A DNA stretch of 64,000 nucleotides from Candidatus Soleaferrea massiliensis AP7. GTDB taxonomy: Bacteria; Bacillota; Clostridia; Oscillospirales; Ruminococcaceae. The position numbers and the translations under genes are program-made. The stretch's first letter is position 1; each line of letters opens with the position of its first letter. The notes below the pieces were generated by a model. It had not been told where the DNA came from. It was given only the letters and a program-made list of their open reading frames with translations, and searched no databases. The DNA lies in the NCBI RefSeq assembly GCF_000820765.1, contig NZ_CCYH01000043.1:62001-126000 (forward strand), written 5' to 3'. Positions 1 to 8,365 of this stretch are shown one piece after another.

Positions 1-675
1 AAACGACAGGGTGATGTAGGTGGGTTCGTCCGGGGCTTTCTCCGGGGAGACGCCCATTTCCAGAATCTTATCATAATCCGGCTCGTTCATCGGGTCCTCA
101 AGGTCGAGTCCCTCATGTGACAGATGCCAGAGGTTTTTGTCCTTCGAATAGTTGGTTTCACGGGTCAGCGCGATCGGCACATTCTTTTCGATCGCGTAGT
201 CGATCTCCTCGTCGCGGCTCTTGAGATCCCAGATCCGCCACGGCGCGATGATCTTCATGCTCGGCGCATACGCCTTGATGGCCAGCTCGAACCGCACCTG
301 GTCGTTGCCCTTGCCGGTACAGCCGTGTACGATGGCGTCCGCGCCCTCTTTCTTCGCGATCTCGACCAGCCGTTTTCCGATGATCGGGCGCGCAAAGGAG
401 GTGCCCAGCAGGTATTTGTTCTCGTAGACCGCCTGCGCCTTGAGGGTCGGGAACACATACTCCTCGACGAATTCCTTGCGCAGGTCCTCAATGTACAGCT
501 TGGACGCGCCGGTCTTGATGGCCTTCTCTTCAAGGCCGGAAAGCTCCGCGCCCTGTCCGACATCCGCCGCGACCGCGACGACTTCACAGCCGTAGTTGTC
601 CTTGAGCCATGGAATGATGATCGAGGTGTCCAGTCCGCCGGAATACGCCAGAATTACTTTTTTGATATCGCTCAT
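1..675 (-). CDS. argG: Argininosuccinate synthase (partial, C-terminus outside window)
   Basis: Ligates citrulline and aspartate with ATP to form argininosuccinate, the penultimate step of arginine biosynthesis in the cytosol. The first 225 codons are visible. The PP-loop AYSGGLDTS lies at residues 10-18, and GCTGKGNDQ plus ALTRETNYS segments typical of the family follow. The ATG at 675 is preceded by AGCAGGGA about seven bases upstream. The remaining roughly 170-180 residues of a normal enzyme, and any argH partner, lie beyond the left edge. A sigma-A promoter and two arginine-box-like sites upstream suggest repression by an ArgR/AhrC regulator. Confidence 0.95.
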   Translation of the reverse strand, partial: MSDIKKVILAYSGGLDTSIIIPWLKDNYGCEVVAVAADVGQGAELSGLEEKAIKTGASKLYIEDLRKEFVEEYVFPTLKAQAVYENKYLLGTSFARPIIGKRLVEIAKKEGADAIVHGCTGKGNDQVRFELAIKAYAPSMKIIAPWRIWDLKSRDEEIDYAIEKNVPIALTRETNYSKDKNLWHLSHEGLDLEDPMNEPDYDKILEMGVSPEKAPDEPTYITLSF

Positions 676-766
676 AAAAAATCCCTGCTTTCTATGTATC
701 GTGGTTTGTTATTTTAAAAATACAGTTTCTATTTGATCGGGATGTTCTCATCCCGGAACAGTTATA

Positions 767-794
767 ATTATACACGTTTCGCGTTAAAATGCAA
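767..794 (-). promoter_or_regulatory. Sigma-A promoter of argG
   Basis: Read on the minus strand, a -35 TTGCAT (789-794) and a -10 TATAAT (767-772) are separated by 16 bases. The start of transcription would fall near 760, giving a leader of about 85 nt. A perfect hairpin with stem CGGGAT/ATCCCG lies at 737-756, close to the 5' end of the transcript, and could stabilise the mRNA. Confidence 0.75.
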
Positions 795-816
795 GTCTTT
801 TCTGAATATTTATGCT
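777..816. promoter_or_regulatory. Two ARG-box-like operators upstream of argG
   Basis: TGAATATTTATGC at 803-815 matches the arginine-box core TGAATWWWWATKCA at 13 of 14 positions when the next base is counted. A second half-like site, TTAAAATGCAAG, lies at 783-794 and covers the argG -35 element, resembling the 3' half of the Bacillus AhrC box. The spacing and overlap with the promoter fit arginine-dependent repression, but this is inferred from consensus matching by eye. Confidence 0.55.
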
Positions 817-1228
817 GTTTTCCCATTTTGACCAGAATCCATCCTGTACAGTCGGCTGGATTTGTCGATTTTACCGCCGCAGTTCCTTCTTTTTCATTTG
901 TTTATCCACGACCAGATGACGGCCATTCCCGACGCTTCCATCGGCTGCGGTGTATTTTTATGTTACATTGGATGAATGATTATAAGCGCCATTCGTTTTC
1001 CGCCGCCGAATCCCGGCCGCAGGCTCCGCCGTGGCTGTCAGCGTTTCAGATGCCGGAGAATCCGCCGGTTCTATTGTATAGGAAGCGGTCATACAATGGC
1101 TGTGAGCGCTAACCGCGTGATTGACGCGGATGGTATAATAGAGATGAAAGAGGGCGGCTGTCAGAAAGCTTTCGCCTTCCCGCCGGGCGCCCCGCCGCGC
1201 AGGGAACCGGACGGCAGAACGACTGCGC
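817..1228. other. Intergenic stretch with no supported gene
   Basis: Between the argG control region and the flavin reductase gene. Open frames here lack ribosome binding sites and recognisable domains. I see no repeat, RNA gene or terminator in it. Confidence 0.5.
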
Positions 1229-1249
1229 GGAGAAAAGGCGGTGTATGAT

Positions 1250-1753
1250 ATGCATCAGGAATTGACCACACTGGAAATCCAGGATAATCCGTTTAAACTC
1301 ATCAGCAAGGACTGGACGCTCATCACGACGAAATGCGGCGGCAAGGTCAACACGATGACCGCGAGCTGGGGCGGCGTCGGCACGCTCTGGCACAAGGATG
1401 TCGCGTTTATCTTCATCCGTCCGCAGCGGCTGACCTTTGAATATCTGGAGAATTCCGATACCTTCTCGCTGAACTTCATGACGGAGGATTACCGGAAGCA
1501 ATTGAGCCTGTGCGGCTCCAAGAGCGGCCGCGATGTCGATAAGATTGCCGAATGCGGCTTCACGGTCGGCACATCGGAGGATACGCCGTATCTGGAGCAG
1601 TCGCGGCTTGCGCTGGTCTGCAGGAAGATGTACTTTTCGGATCTGGACCCGAAACATTTCCTTGATCCGTCGATTGACAAGAACTATGCGGCGAAGGATT
1701 ATCACCGCATGTATGTCGGTGAAATCCTCAAGGTTTTATCCGCCGACGAATAG
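1250..1753 (+). CDS. Flavin reductase-like, FMN-binding protein
   Basis: A 167-residue protein of the flavin reductase-like family (split-barrel FMN-binding fold). The run VNTMTASWGGVGTLW near residues 30-45 and the following FIFIRPQRLTFE match the conserved FMN-phosphate region of small clostridial members. Such proteins bind FMN and often serve as NAD(P)H:flavin oxidoreductases or electron carriers; the substrate cannot be told here. GGAG at 1229-1232 and AGG at 1236-1238 precede either GTG at 1241 or ATG at 1250; the ATG is preferred but the choice is open. Monocistronic, closed by a strong terminator. Confidence 0.85.
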   Translation: MHQELTTLEIQDNPFKLISKDWTLITTKCGGKVNTMTASWGGVGTLWHKDVAFIFIRPQRLTFEYLENSDTFSLNFMTEDYRKQLSLCGSKSGRDVDKIAECGFTVGTSEDTPYLEQSRLALVCRKMYFSDLDPKHFLDPSIDKNYAAKDYHRMYVGEILKVLSADE

Positions 1754-1756
1754 TAA

Positions 1757-1797
1757 AAAGAAGGCCGGAACGCCGATGTGTTCCGGCCTTCTTTTTT
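1757..1797 (+). terminator. Intrinsic terminator of the flavin reductase gene
   Basis: Hairpin with stem AAGAAGGCCGGAAC/GTTCCGGCCTTCTT followed by a T run. Repeat element A begins about 75 bp further on. Confidence 0.9.
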
Positions 1798-1870
1798 GGA
1801 CTGTTAAAAAACGGGGAATAGCTATAGCTGTTTTCCAGAACAGCCTGACAGGGTGTTTGTTGAAGCATAG

Positions 1871-2155
1871 TGTTGTACCGCTGTAGTACAGCGGCTTTCT
1901 TATGTTTACCAAGTGACACTTGGCTGTGTGGTCGTTACTTCTTTGCGCGGCCAAAGAAGTAACCAAGAAAGGCCGTTCAAGGGGGCCATGCACTGTGCCA
2001 CTTAGGGCCAGATGGCCCCCTTGAAAATCCCCTCTGATATCCCGCTTTCCGCTTCGGCCGCCTGCGGGCGGCGTTTTGCTTTGGGCTGAGTGGTTGGGCA
2101 TAGCTAGCAGCGGACGCTTCTCCGGTTACAGATTGCTTTCATAGTACCCCAACAC
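1871..2155 (+). repeat. Hairpin-array repeat, copy A (forward)
   Basis: One 5' module (CCGCTG..CAGCGG hairpin, then CCAAG-N5-CTTGG), followed by the core: a 12-bp stem GTTACTTCTTTG with loop CGCGGC, a 14-bp stem TTCAAGGGGGCCAT/ATGGCCCCCTTGAA with a 22-nt loop, CCGCCTGCGGGCGG, and the distal conserved end with CGGTTAC and GTACCCCAA. It follows the terminator of the upstream plus-strand gene in the same orientation. Apparent open frames inside it are by-products of the repeat. Confidence 0.9.
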
Positions 2156-2268
2156 CCCGGCTGGTACGTATCTTTAAGGGTTCATCTTTCTTTGTCCGGT
2201 CTTCACAGTCAGTTATTTGAATAAATGAAAGCTGGGCACTGTGAATTTTTTCATTCTTATCAACTTAT

Positions 2269-2303
2269 ACCAAAAAGCGAGAAGCCATCTACTTCTCGCT
2301 TTT
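2269..2303 (-). terminator. Terminator of the small XRE regulator gene
   Basis: AAAAAGCGAGAAG and CTTCTCGCTTTTT form a near-perfect stem with flanking A and T runs on either side, so it could act in both directions. It lies just beyond the stop of the minus-strand regulator. Confidence 0.85.
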
Positions 2304-2322
2304 TCAGTTCATCATCTACGTT

Positions 2323-2550
2323 TCAAGTTACATCTTTTGACCGTTTATATGGTCTGTCGTCATCAGTTAGCCCAGCCAAATAATCCATACTCGTTCCTAA
2401 GGCCAAGGCCAGTTTACGGCACTGCTCGAAGGTCATATAACGGCGCCCGTTTTCCAGCTTTGAATAATCGCTTTGGTCAATTCCGGTCATCATCTGCACT
2501 TTGATCTGCGTGTAGTTCCTTTTTAATCGCATTTCCTTTAATCTGCTCAT
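2323..2550 (-). CDS. Small XRE-family (HTH_3) transcriptional regulator
   Basis: A 75-residue protein that is essentially one Cro/C1-type helix-turn-helix: LKEMRLKRNYTQIKVQMMTG, then DQSDYSKLENGRR as the recognition segment, and the usual tail ending in DYLAGLTD. The ATG at 2550 follows GGGTGAT on the minus strand; a TTG at 2562 lies upstream of that site and is rejected. It is divergent from a small Cys-rich gene, with two 19-bp direct repeats between them, so it is probably an autorepressor. The cassette is more AT-rich than its surroundings and lies between inverted repeat copies A and B. Confidence 0.8.
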   Translation of the reverse strand: MSRLKEMRLKRNYTQIKVQMMTGIDQSDYSKLENGRRYMTFEQCRKLALALGTSMDYLAGLTDDDRPYKRSKDVT

Positions 2551-2566
2551 TTTATCACCCAAAGTA

Positions 2567-2610
2567 ATTATGGTGCATTTGACCTATTGATATTATGGTG
2601 TAATTGACCT
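2567..2610. promoter_or_regulatory. Direct-repeat operator between the XRE gene and the Cys-rich gene
   Basis: Two near-identical 19-bp repeats of the form ATTATGGTG-N4-TTGACCT start at 2567 and 2592, a 25-bp period. Each contains an imperfect dyad (AGGTCA/CACCAT). They occupy the divergent promoter region, as expected for sites of the adjacent XRE protein. The TATGGTG half-site recurs in the second XRE cassette near 25.1 kb. Confidence 0.6.
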
Positions 2611-2701
2611 ATAATTACTGATAGAGGCAATAAATATTTTAATTCTATATTATTTTAAGTACGGTGTATATAAAACTATTAACAGGAAAAAGGGTGATAA
2701 C

Positions 2702-2887
2702 ATGCATATCAAATGTGATAATGATCTCTGTATTTATGAAAAGGAAAAATGCTGTATGCTGGGGAGTATCTCTATGGACAGCATGGGGATGTGCAGTCAA
2801 TGCATCCGGATAAACATCGATGAGCGTGTTCGCGACAATGCAAAGCTGCATATGCTGGCAGAGCTTGAGCACAAAGGACTGCTTTGA
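2702..2887 (+). CDS. Small cysteine-rich protein, function unknown
   Basis: Sixty-one residues with an ordered cysteine pattern: C5, C10, CC at 17-18, C32 and C35, spaced as C-x4-C-x6-CC-x13-C-x2-C, which suggests a small metal-binding knuckle. The layout resembles short uncharacterised Cys proteins of Clostridia of the form CxNxxCIY...CxL...GxCxxCI, though I cannot name a family. AAGGGTGATAAC before the ATG is a good ribosome binding site. It is transcribed divergently from the XRE gene and followed at once by a variant repeat element. Confidence 0.65.
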   Translation: MHIKCDNDLCIYEKEKCCMLGSISMDSMGMCSQCIRINIDERVRDNAKLHMLAELEHKGLL

Positions 2888-2904
2888 TTATTGGGGCATG
2901 AAAG

Positions 2905-3150
2905 AGTTCCTGCTGTGCTGTAAACACAGCGGTCTGGCTGTGTTTACCAAGTACCACTTGGCAAGTGGATGTTCTTCTTTGCGTGGCCAAAGAAGAACCA
3001 AGAAAGGCCACCAAAGGGGGAATGCCGCTTCGGTACAATGAGAATGGACGTCATTCCCCCTTTGGATTCCCCCTCTGCCCGTCCGCATCATATTTAGGGC
3101 AAGAACGCACAGCGTTCGCTGGGTTCGAACGTCCGTTATTCTGGCGGTTA
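2905..3150 (+). repeat. Hairpin-array repeat, divergent copy A' (forward)
   Basis: Same order of hairpins as the family, but the stems have changed on both arms. The first core stem reads GTTCTTCTTTG/CAAAGAAGAAC, one pair shorter on both sides. The second reads CCAAAGGGGGAATG/CATTCCCCCTTTGG instead of TTCAAGGGGGCCAT/ATGGCCCCCTTGAA. The CCAAG-N5-CTTGG palindrome is kept. The distal part is unlike other copies. It directly follows the small Cys-rich gene in the same orientation. Confidence 0.8.
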
Positions 3151-3386
3151 TATCTATATATTCCGTTCGCCCCGTATTCCGAATCCATTGGAATAATTGA
3201 TCTGCTCTATGCTGTATGGTAAAGGTTTCGTTTTGTACTCTAAATAAGCAGGGTGGTTGCCCGACGTGCCTGTCTAAGAGAGTTAAATCCCTGTAGATTC
3301 TCTGTAAGATACTTAATCGAAGGATTGTGATATATCTATGACCAATGAAACCTGCAAGAATCGATGTCAGTTCACGAACCAGCTAA

Positions 3387-3737
3387 GGTATTGGGGTACC
3401 ATGAGAGAAACCAATAACCGGGGAAGCGTCCGCTGCTGGCTATGCCCAACCACCCTGCCAAAAGCAATACGCCGCCCGCAGGCGGCCGAAGAGGATAGCG
3501 GGATATCAGAGGGGATTTTCAAGGGGGCCATCTGGCCCTAAGCGGCACTCTGCATGGCCCCCTTGAACGGCCTTTCTTGGTTACTTCTTTGGCCGCGCAA
3601 AGAAGTAACGACCACACAGCCAAGTGTCACTTGGTAAACATAAGCAAGCTGCTGCGCCACAGCGAAGTAACGACCAGATTGCCAAGGTGCCTTGGCAATC
3701 AAAGAAAAGCCGCTGCGCCACAGCGGTACAACAATCC
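3387..3737 (-). repeat. Hairpin-array repeat, copy B (reverse)
   Basis: Inverted relative to copy A, with its 5' end next to the terminator of the minus-strand G5/3D gene. Two 5' modules are present, the outer one with palindrome CCAAGGCACCTTGG. All core stems are intact, and the distal end GGGGTACC lies at 3393-3400. With copy A it encloses the XRE/Cys-rich cassette. Confidence 0.9.
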
Positions 3738-3796
3738 CTCCAGCCAAGCATACAAAGAAACCCCAAGACTAAATACATGATATTTGACAAAAATAA

Positions 3797-3829
3797 AGCG
3801 GGGATTCATCGATCGATGAATCCCCGCAA
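3797..3829 (-). terminator. Terminator of the G5/3D protein gene
   Basis: Perfect 15-bp stem GCGGGGATTCATCGA/TCGATGAATCCCCGC, followed on the minus strand by CTTTATTTTT. Confidence 0.9.
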
Positions 3830-3848
3830 AGCCTTGCATTATCTACCA

Positions 3849-4889
3849 TTACTCCAGAATATAAATGTCAACCGCCTTCTTGCCGAATTGGCAGCTCTCC
3901 TCATAGGTGGAGAAGAACAGATCCACATCGATGATGCCCTGATTCAGCGCAACACCGGTATCCGCCGCAACGGCATATCCGTAAACATAACTGCCGTCCG
4001 GCGTGCGGATATACAGCTTGCTTCCGTAAGGGATGACATTCGGGTTGACGGCGACATGGCCGACAATGGCCGGACGCCCACTTGCGGTGCCCGCGCCCGC
4101 TCTCGCGCTGTATGCGGTTGCGACCGCATTCTTCATGACGCTTTTGTAGCTGACCGGGACACCGTTTGCATCCAGCTCAACCGTGCCGAGATCGGAAACG
4201 ACCGACATCGTGCCGACCTCTTCCACCTGATTGACCGGTTCCTTTGTCACGCTGTCGCTGACAAGCTCGGTGCTCTGCACCATACCGTCCACAATCTTCT
4301 TGGAGTAGACCTTTGTTCGCTCCCCTTCCTGTCCGGCCGTCACAACGGTCCTCTGCCAGGATGGCTGGAGGGAATTGGTCCTCGTCTCGGTTTCATAGGC
4401 AATCGCTTCGCGTTCTTCTATCGTTTCATATTGTACTCGTTTGATGACGATGGTGGTGTTCCGCTCAACAGGAGCGGAAAGCGAGAGGTTGATCTGATCA
4501 TCCTGTGCGACGGTGACACCCGCCTGTTTCAGCGCATCCTTTACCTGGCCGTCGGTCATGTACACGAGCTGCGTATTTCCATCAGCGGTCACGCTGACCG
4601 GAAACGCGCGGTCGATTTTGATCTCGCCGGAATTGCCGTCAAAGCCTGTAAAGGTGATGTTGTCATGCGCAACGGTCCGGATTCCCTGCTCCTTCAGGAT
4701 TTCACTCGGATCGGTTTCGGTTGTAAATGCAAGACTTACTTGTTCGCCATCGTGGATATAAACGGTTTTGGTCTTATCGCTGACAACAGCGACCGTGAAG
4801 GCCAGAACCACACACAGTGCCCCGATTGCGAAGGCCCGGCTCTTTAAAAACTTTAAAGAAGCGCTGAGTGTTTCAAATAAGTGATTCAT
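3849..4889 (-). CDS. Cell-wall protein with DUF348, G5 and 3D domains (YabE/Rpf-like)
   Basis: A 346-residue membrane-anchored protein. One hydrophobic segment lies at about residues 17-36. Two DUF348-like repeats follow (about 40-85 and 95-140), then a G5 domain (about 155-235) and a C-terminal 3D domain from about 255. The 3D domain is the MltA-type barrel found in peptidoglycan-active YabE/YocH and Rpf-like proteins, so a muralytic or wall-remodelling role is likely. Two 3D acidic sites are clear (D310 in AADTG, D321/D323 in IIDVD). The usual first Asp appears as Asn282 in AVNPNVIPYGS. ATG at 4889 follows AGGAGA; longer upstream starts have no such site. Confidence 0.88.
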   Translation of the reverse strand: MNHLFETLSASLKFLKSRAFAIGALCVVLAFTVAVVSDKTKTVYIHDGEQVSLAFTTETDPSEILKEQGIRTVAHDNITFTGFDGNSGEIKIDRAFPVSVTADGNTQLVYMTDGQVKDALKQAGVTVAQDDQINLSLSAPVERNTTIVIKRVQYETIEEREAIAYETETRTNSLQPSWQRTVVTAGQEGERTKVYSKKIVDGMVQSTELVSDSVTKEPVNQVEEVGTMSVVSDLGTVELDANGVPVSYKSVMKNAVATAYSARAGAGTASGRPAIVGHVAVNPNVIPYGSKLYIRTPDGSYVYGYAVAADTGVALNQGIIDVDLFFSTYEESCQFGKKAVDIYILE

Positions 4890-4986
4890 ACCTATCTCCT
4901 CTTTTTGGTTTTTTGGTCCGGCCGCATATGCCGCCGGAAACAATATACAAATCCTTCTTGTTGTATATTTTGCCAAGTTCTTAGCT

Positions 4987-5015
4987 ATTATATTCATCGG
5001 ACAACCCGTTGTCAA
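4987..5015 (-). promoter_or_regulatory. Promoter of the G5/3D gene with dyad in the spacer
   Basis: Minus strand -35 TTGACA (5010-5015) and -10 TATAAT (4987-4992) with 17-bp spacing. GACAACGGGTTGTC, a perfect 6-bp dyad, overlaps the -35 element and the spacer and may be an operator for an unknown factor. Confidence 0.75.
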
Positions 5016-5333
5016 ATAAAAAAACTCCCAAAAAAAGGGGCGAAAATGGGCGATCACAGCTGTATCAGAGCAGTTCATTGTTCACTAATTACATTTAACC
5101 CCAACTTCTCCCTTAACAATATGTGCAAACCGCACAAAACAGCCATGTTTTTGAATCTTAGTGATTTTGACTATGAAATTCCAGAGCTCTTTCCAAACTA
5201 CTTGGCATCTTCTACAAACAAAAATAAATATTCTGAAAAGAAAACATCCATCGGCGGATATGCATATTCTTCCAGATCAGGTGGCACCCGATGGATATAA
5301 ACCGCAAAGCCCCTGCAGACGGCGTTTTACCGA
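5016..5333. other. Intergenic stretch with no supported gene
   Basis: AT-rich sequence between the G5/3D promoter and the nrdJ terminator. Open frames of 60-140 codons here have no ribosome binding site or domain and are judged spurious. Confidence 0.5.
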
Positions 5334-5373
5334 TAAAAAAAGTCCCGGCATGTTTGCTGAAAACATACCGGGA
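5334..5373 (-). terminator. Terminator of nrdJ
   Basis: Stem CCCGGTATGTTT/AAACATGCCGGG with a short loop and a run of seven T on the minus strand. Confidence 0.85.
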
Positions 5374-5527
5374 TTTTACGCCATTTATATAGAAGAAACA
5401 CGTCAATAAAAACCGCTTTCCTCTATTAGAATCGCTTTGTCCCTATCCTTATATAAAAGGAAACTATCTGGATGAAAATGAAGGCTGTGCATGGACCCCA
5501 CATGGTAACAGCGTTTCATTCAGACAT

Positions 5528-7780
5528 TCAGGAGCATTTCGAATAACCGCAGTTGCGGCAGGTCACACAGCCGCCCTCGTGTTCGAGCTTTTCACCGCAC
5601 TCCGGACAGTACCGGAACCCATCGGACTCGGGTCGTGAAGCCGGCTCCGGAACAGACGCGATCTGCTTGGAGATATCCTCGGGCTTCATGCCGCGCATAT
5701 CCTTGACCTTCTTAATGACCCGGGCAATCGCGTCGGGGCAGGAGGTACAGGACACGCCCTTCTGCCGCGTCGTGGACGGGCAGCGGATGCCGCGCAGCTG
5801 CTCGATGATCGCATCCTCGCTGATTCCGGAACGCATGGCGATGGAGATGAGTCTGGCCGTCGCTTCGGACTGTGACGGGCAGCCGCCCGCCTTGCCGGTG
5901 TTGGTGAACACCTCGCAGATTCCCAGCTCGTCATAATTGACCGTGACATACAGGTTTCCGCAGCCGATTTTCATCTTTTCAGTGATGCCCATCGTGATTT
6001 CCGGGCGCCTGCGCGGCTGCAGGTTCATTGGAAGCTCAGGTTTATCCTCCTTCGGCGTTTCCTTGCCGTCGTTCACCTTGCCGATGTTCAGCACCTGGGA
6101 ATCCCGGCTTCCGTCGCGGTAGATCGTCACACCCTTGCAGCCAAGCTCATAGGCCAGCAGATAGACCTCGCGGACCTCCTCGGCCGTCGCGTCGTTGCAG
6201 AAGTTGACCGTTTTGGAAACGGCGTTGTCGGTGTACTTCTGGAACGCGGCCTGTGTTTTGGTGTGATAGACCGGGCTGATGTCGTGGGACGAGACGAAAA
6301 CCCGCTTGATGTCGTCCGGCAGCTCATCGATGTGCTGCAGACTGCCCTGCTCGATGATCTTCTTCATCAGCTCGTCGCTGTAAAGCCCACGCTTTTGCAG
6401 CTCGGCCTTTAAAATTGGATTCACTTCGAGCAGCTCGGTGCCGTCCATGACGTTGCGGATGTAAGCATACGCAAAGATCGGCTCCACGCCGGAGGAACAG
6501 GACGCGATGATCGAAAGCGTGCCTGTCGGCGCAATGGTGGTGACCGTGGCGTTGCGTACGGGCGCGCCATCCATATAGATACTTTCCTCAAACACCGGGA
6601 ACGCGCCGCGCGTTTCTGCGAGTTTGCAGCTTGCTTCATGGCCCTTCTCAGAGATAAACCGCATGACCTCCTCGGCAAGCTGCACCGCCTCTTCGCTGTT
6701 GTAGCCAATGCCCAGCATCAGCAGCATATCGGCGTAGCCCATGACGCCAAGGCCAATCTTGCGCGCCTTCTTGGTCGTCTCATCAATGATGGGAAGCGGA
6801 TATCTGTTGACCTCGATGACGTTGTCAAGAAAATGCACGGCGTTCTCCACCGTTGTTCCAAGCTTGTCGTAATCGATTTCATAGCCGCCGTCAGTCTCCT
6901 TGAGCATCCTCGAGAGGTTGATGGAACCGAGGTTGCAGGATTCATATGGAAGCAGCGGCTGTTCGCCGCAGGGATTTGTGCTCTCGATCTCGCCGAGCGT
7001 CGGAACCGGGTTGTCACGGTTCAGCCGGTCCAAAAAGATGATGCCCGGCTCGCCGTTGCGCCATGCGCCGTCCACAATCTTGTCGAACACCTCCTTGGCG
7101 TTCAGCCTTCCCTCCACCTCGCCGGTTTTGGGATTGCGAAGATCATACATCTGGCCGCTGAGCACCGCCTGCATAAATGCTTCAGTCACACCGATTGAGA
7201 TGTTGAAGTTGGTGATCTCGGCGTTGTCCTTCTTGCAGTCGATGAACGCGAGGATATCCGGGTGGTCGACTCTGAGGATACCCATGTTCGCGCCGCGCCG
7301 GGTGCCGCCCTGCTTCACTGCCTCGGTTGCCATGTTGAACACCCGCATAAAGCTGATCGGGCCGCTGGCAACGCCGCCGGTCGTCCGCACCGTGCTGCCC
7401 TTGGGACGCAGCCGCGAGAATGAAAAGCCTGTGCCGCCGCCGGACTTGTGGATCAGCGCGGCCTGTTTGATGGCCTCAAAAATCTCCTCCATGCTGTCCC
7501 CGACCGGCAGAACAAAGCAGGCGGAGAGCTGTCCCAGCGGACGGCCCGCGTTCATCAGCGTCGGGGAGTTCGGCAGGAAGTCCAGCTCGGTCATCATCTT
7601 AAAGAAGGTCTCTTCGGTCTTTTTTACATCCGCGTCTTTATCAAATGAAGCGTCAGCTGCCGCTATGGCGTGCGCGACCCTTTTAAACAGTCCTTCCACA
7701 TCCTCCAGATAGTTCAGGTTTTCATCCTTGGCCAGGTACCGCCGCTTCAGGACGGTTTCTGCGTTTTTCGATATTTGCAA
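5528..7780 (-). CDS. nrdJ: Adenosylcobalamin-dependent (class II) ribonucleotide reductase
   Basis: Reduces ribonucleotides to deoxyribonucleotides with a radical generated from adenosylcobalamin, so DNA precursors can be made with or without oxygen. The 750-residue chain has FLPNSPTLMNAG, LSACFVLPVGDS (first redox Cys), SGGGTGFSFSRLRP and the active-site segment NPCGEQPLLPYESCNLGS. A C-terminal zinc-ribbon-like CPECG/CRNCG tail and terminal Cys pair follow. The TTG at 7780 has AAGGAG nine bases upstream; an upstream TTG at 7789 abuts that site and is rejected. No cobalamin riboswitch was seen. An NrdR-box-like site overlaps the promoter. Confidence 0.95.
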   Translation of the reverse strand: MQISKNAETVLKRRYLAKDENLNYLEDVEGLFKRVAHAIAAADASFDKDADVKKTEETFFKMMTELDFLPNSPTLMNAGRPLGQLSACFVLPVGDSMEEIFEAIKQAALIHKSGGGTGFSFSRLRPKGSTVRTTGGVASGPISFMRVFNMATEAVKQGGTRRGANMGILRVDHPDILAFIDCKKDNAEITNFNISIGVTEAFMQAVLSGQMYDLRNPKTGEVEGRLNAKEVFDKIVDGAWRNGEPGIIFLDRLNRDNPVPTLGEIESTNPCGEQPLLPYESCNLGSINLSRMLKETDGGYEIDYDKLGTTVENAVHFLDNVIEVNRYPLPIIDETTKKARKIGLGVMGYADMLLMLGIGYNSEEAVQLAEEVMRFISEKGHEASCKLAETRGAFPVFEESIYMDGAPVRNATVTTIAPTGTLSIIASCSSGVEPIFAYAYIRNVMDGTELLEVNPILKAELQKRGLYSDELMKKIIEQGSLQHIDELPDDIKRVFVSSHDISPVYHTKTQAAFQKYTDNAVSKTVNFCNDATAEEVREVYLLAYELGCKGVTIYRDGSRDSQVLNIGKVNDGKETPKEDKPELPMNLQPRRRPEITMGITEKMKIGCGNLYVTVNYDELGICEVFTNTGKAGGCPSQSEATARLISIAMRSGISEDAIIEQLRGIRCPSTTRQKGVSCTSCPDAIARVIKKVKDMRGMKPEDISKQIASVPEPASRPESDGFRYCPECGEKLEHEGGCVTCRNCGYSKCS

Positions 7781-7820
7781 GCGGAACAACTCCTTTATCT
7801 TGTATCATAATATGTATAGA

Positions 7821-7858
7821 ACACAACATATTGTAGCATAGGCGCAGAGTACTGTCAA
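7821..7858 (-). promoter_or_regulatory. nrdJ promoter with NrdR-box-like site
   Basis: Minus strand -35 TTGACA (7853-7858), 17-bp spacer, -10 TACAAT (7830-7835). ACAATATGTTGTGT (7821-7834) overlaps the -10 and start region and fits the 16-bp NrdR box acaCwAtATaTwGtgt at 13 positions. NrdR boxes normally occur in pairs about three helical turns apart; a second good copy was not obvious. Confidence 0.6.
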
Positions 7859-8365
7859 TGCAAACAGCAGGATTTTTAAAAATATACCTAATTGGTTCAT
7901 AAGGAAATGTTTGATTCCTGTTAAAGCCCCAGATAAGTGCCGTATAATGACATCGAAGAAGCAAAGGACAAGACGATCTGCCTCGGCAGCGACGCCATAT
8001 AATTGACACAAGCAGATAAACGAGTGCTGCGTTCATAAACAGGCATGGAGAAAGAATTGTTCCAGACAGCAAGTATTAAAGGATAAACACTTTCATTATA
8101 AATAGTAAAAAGCATCGGCTAATATTTATTTGAACTATGCAGTAAAACGATATACAGACAGAGGAGCCGTTAAGCTCTGCAGAATTACATGTTATGTATG
8201 TACCCGCCAAAGAATCAGAATGCCATTGGAGCAATATATATCCGGAAAAGCACTGCTCCACCATCTCCAACCAGAAAACAAAGCTTAGCGCTGCGGGCAC
8301 CACCTGCGGTGGAGCAATCGCCTACGGCGTTCTTCGTGGAGGAATGTTTTACGCAGCAGTTACGG
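7859..8365. other. Intergenic stretch upstream of nrdJ; outlying repeat material from about 8283
   Basis: No gene is supported between the nrdJ promoter and repeat copy C. From about 8283 the sequence carries CCACCTGCGGTGG and a second CG-rich hairpin. The first also occurs as an insertion inside repeat copy H, so this segment is probably an accessory part of the repeat family. Confidence 0.5.

Noticed and set aside
1736..2101. Short proteins with SLAAQRSN or ERPFKGAM motifs in several places
   Set aside because: They are translations of the hairpin-array repeat in various frames and recur at each copy; they lack ribosome binding sites. Similar hypothetical proteins in databases are probably the same artefact.
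1871..2155. Group II intron or CRISPR-like array as explanation of the hairpin element
   Set aside because: No domain V-like hairpin, no reverse transcriptase, and no direct repeats with unique spacers of constant length.
3110..3135. tRNA-like GGGTTCGAACG
   Set aside because: The arm cannot be extended to a cloverleaf with acceptor and anticodon stems.
3624..4847. Plus-strand open frame of 407 codons
   Set aside because: It is antisense to the G5/3D gene, whose domains, start and terminator are clear, and it begins inside a repeat element.
7790..8270. Cobalamin riboswitch upstream of the B12-dependent reductase
   Set aside because: No conserved B12-box was found on the minus strand, and the promoter lies close to the gene.
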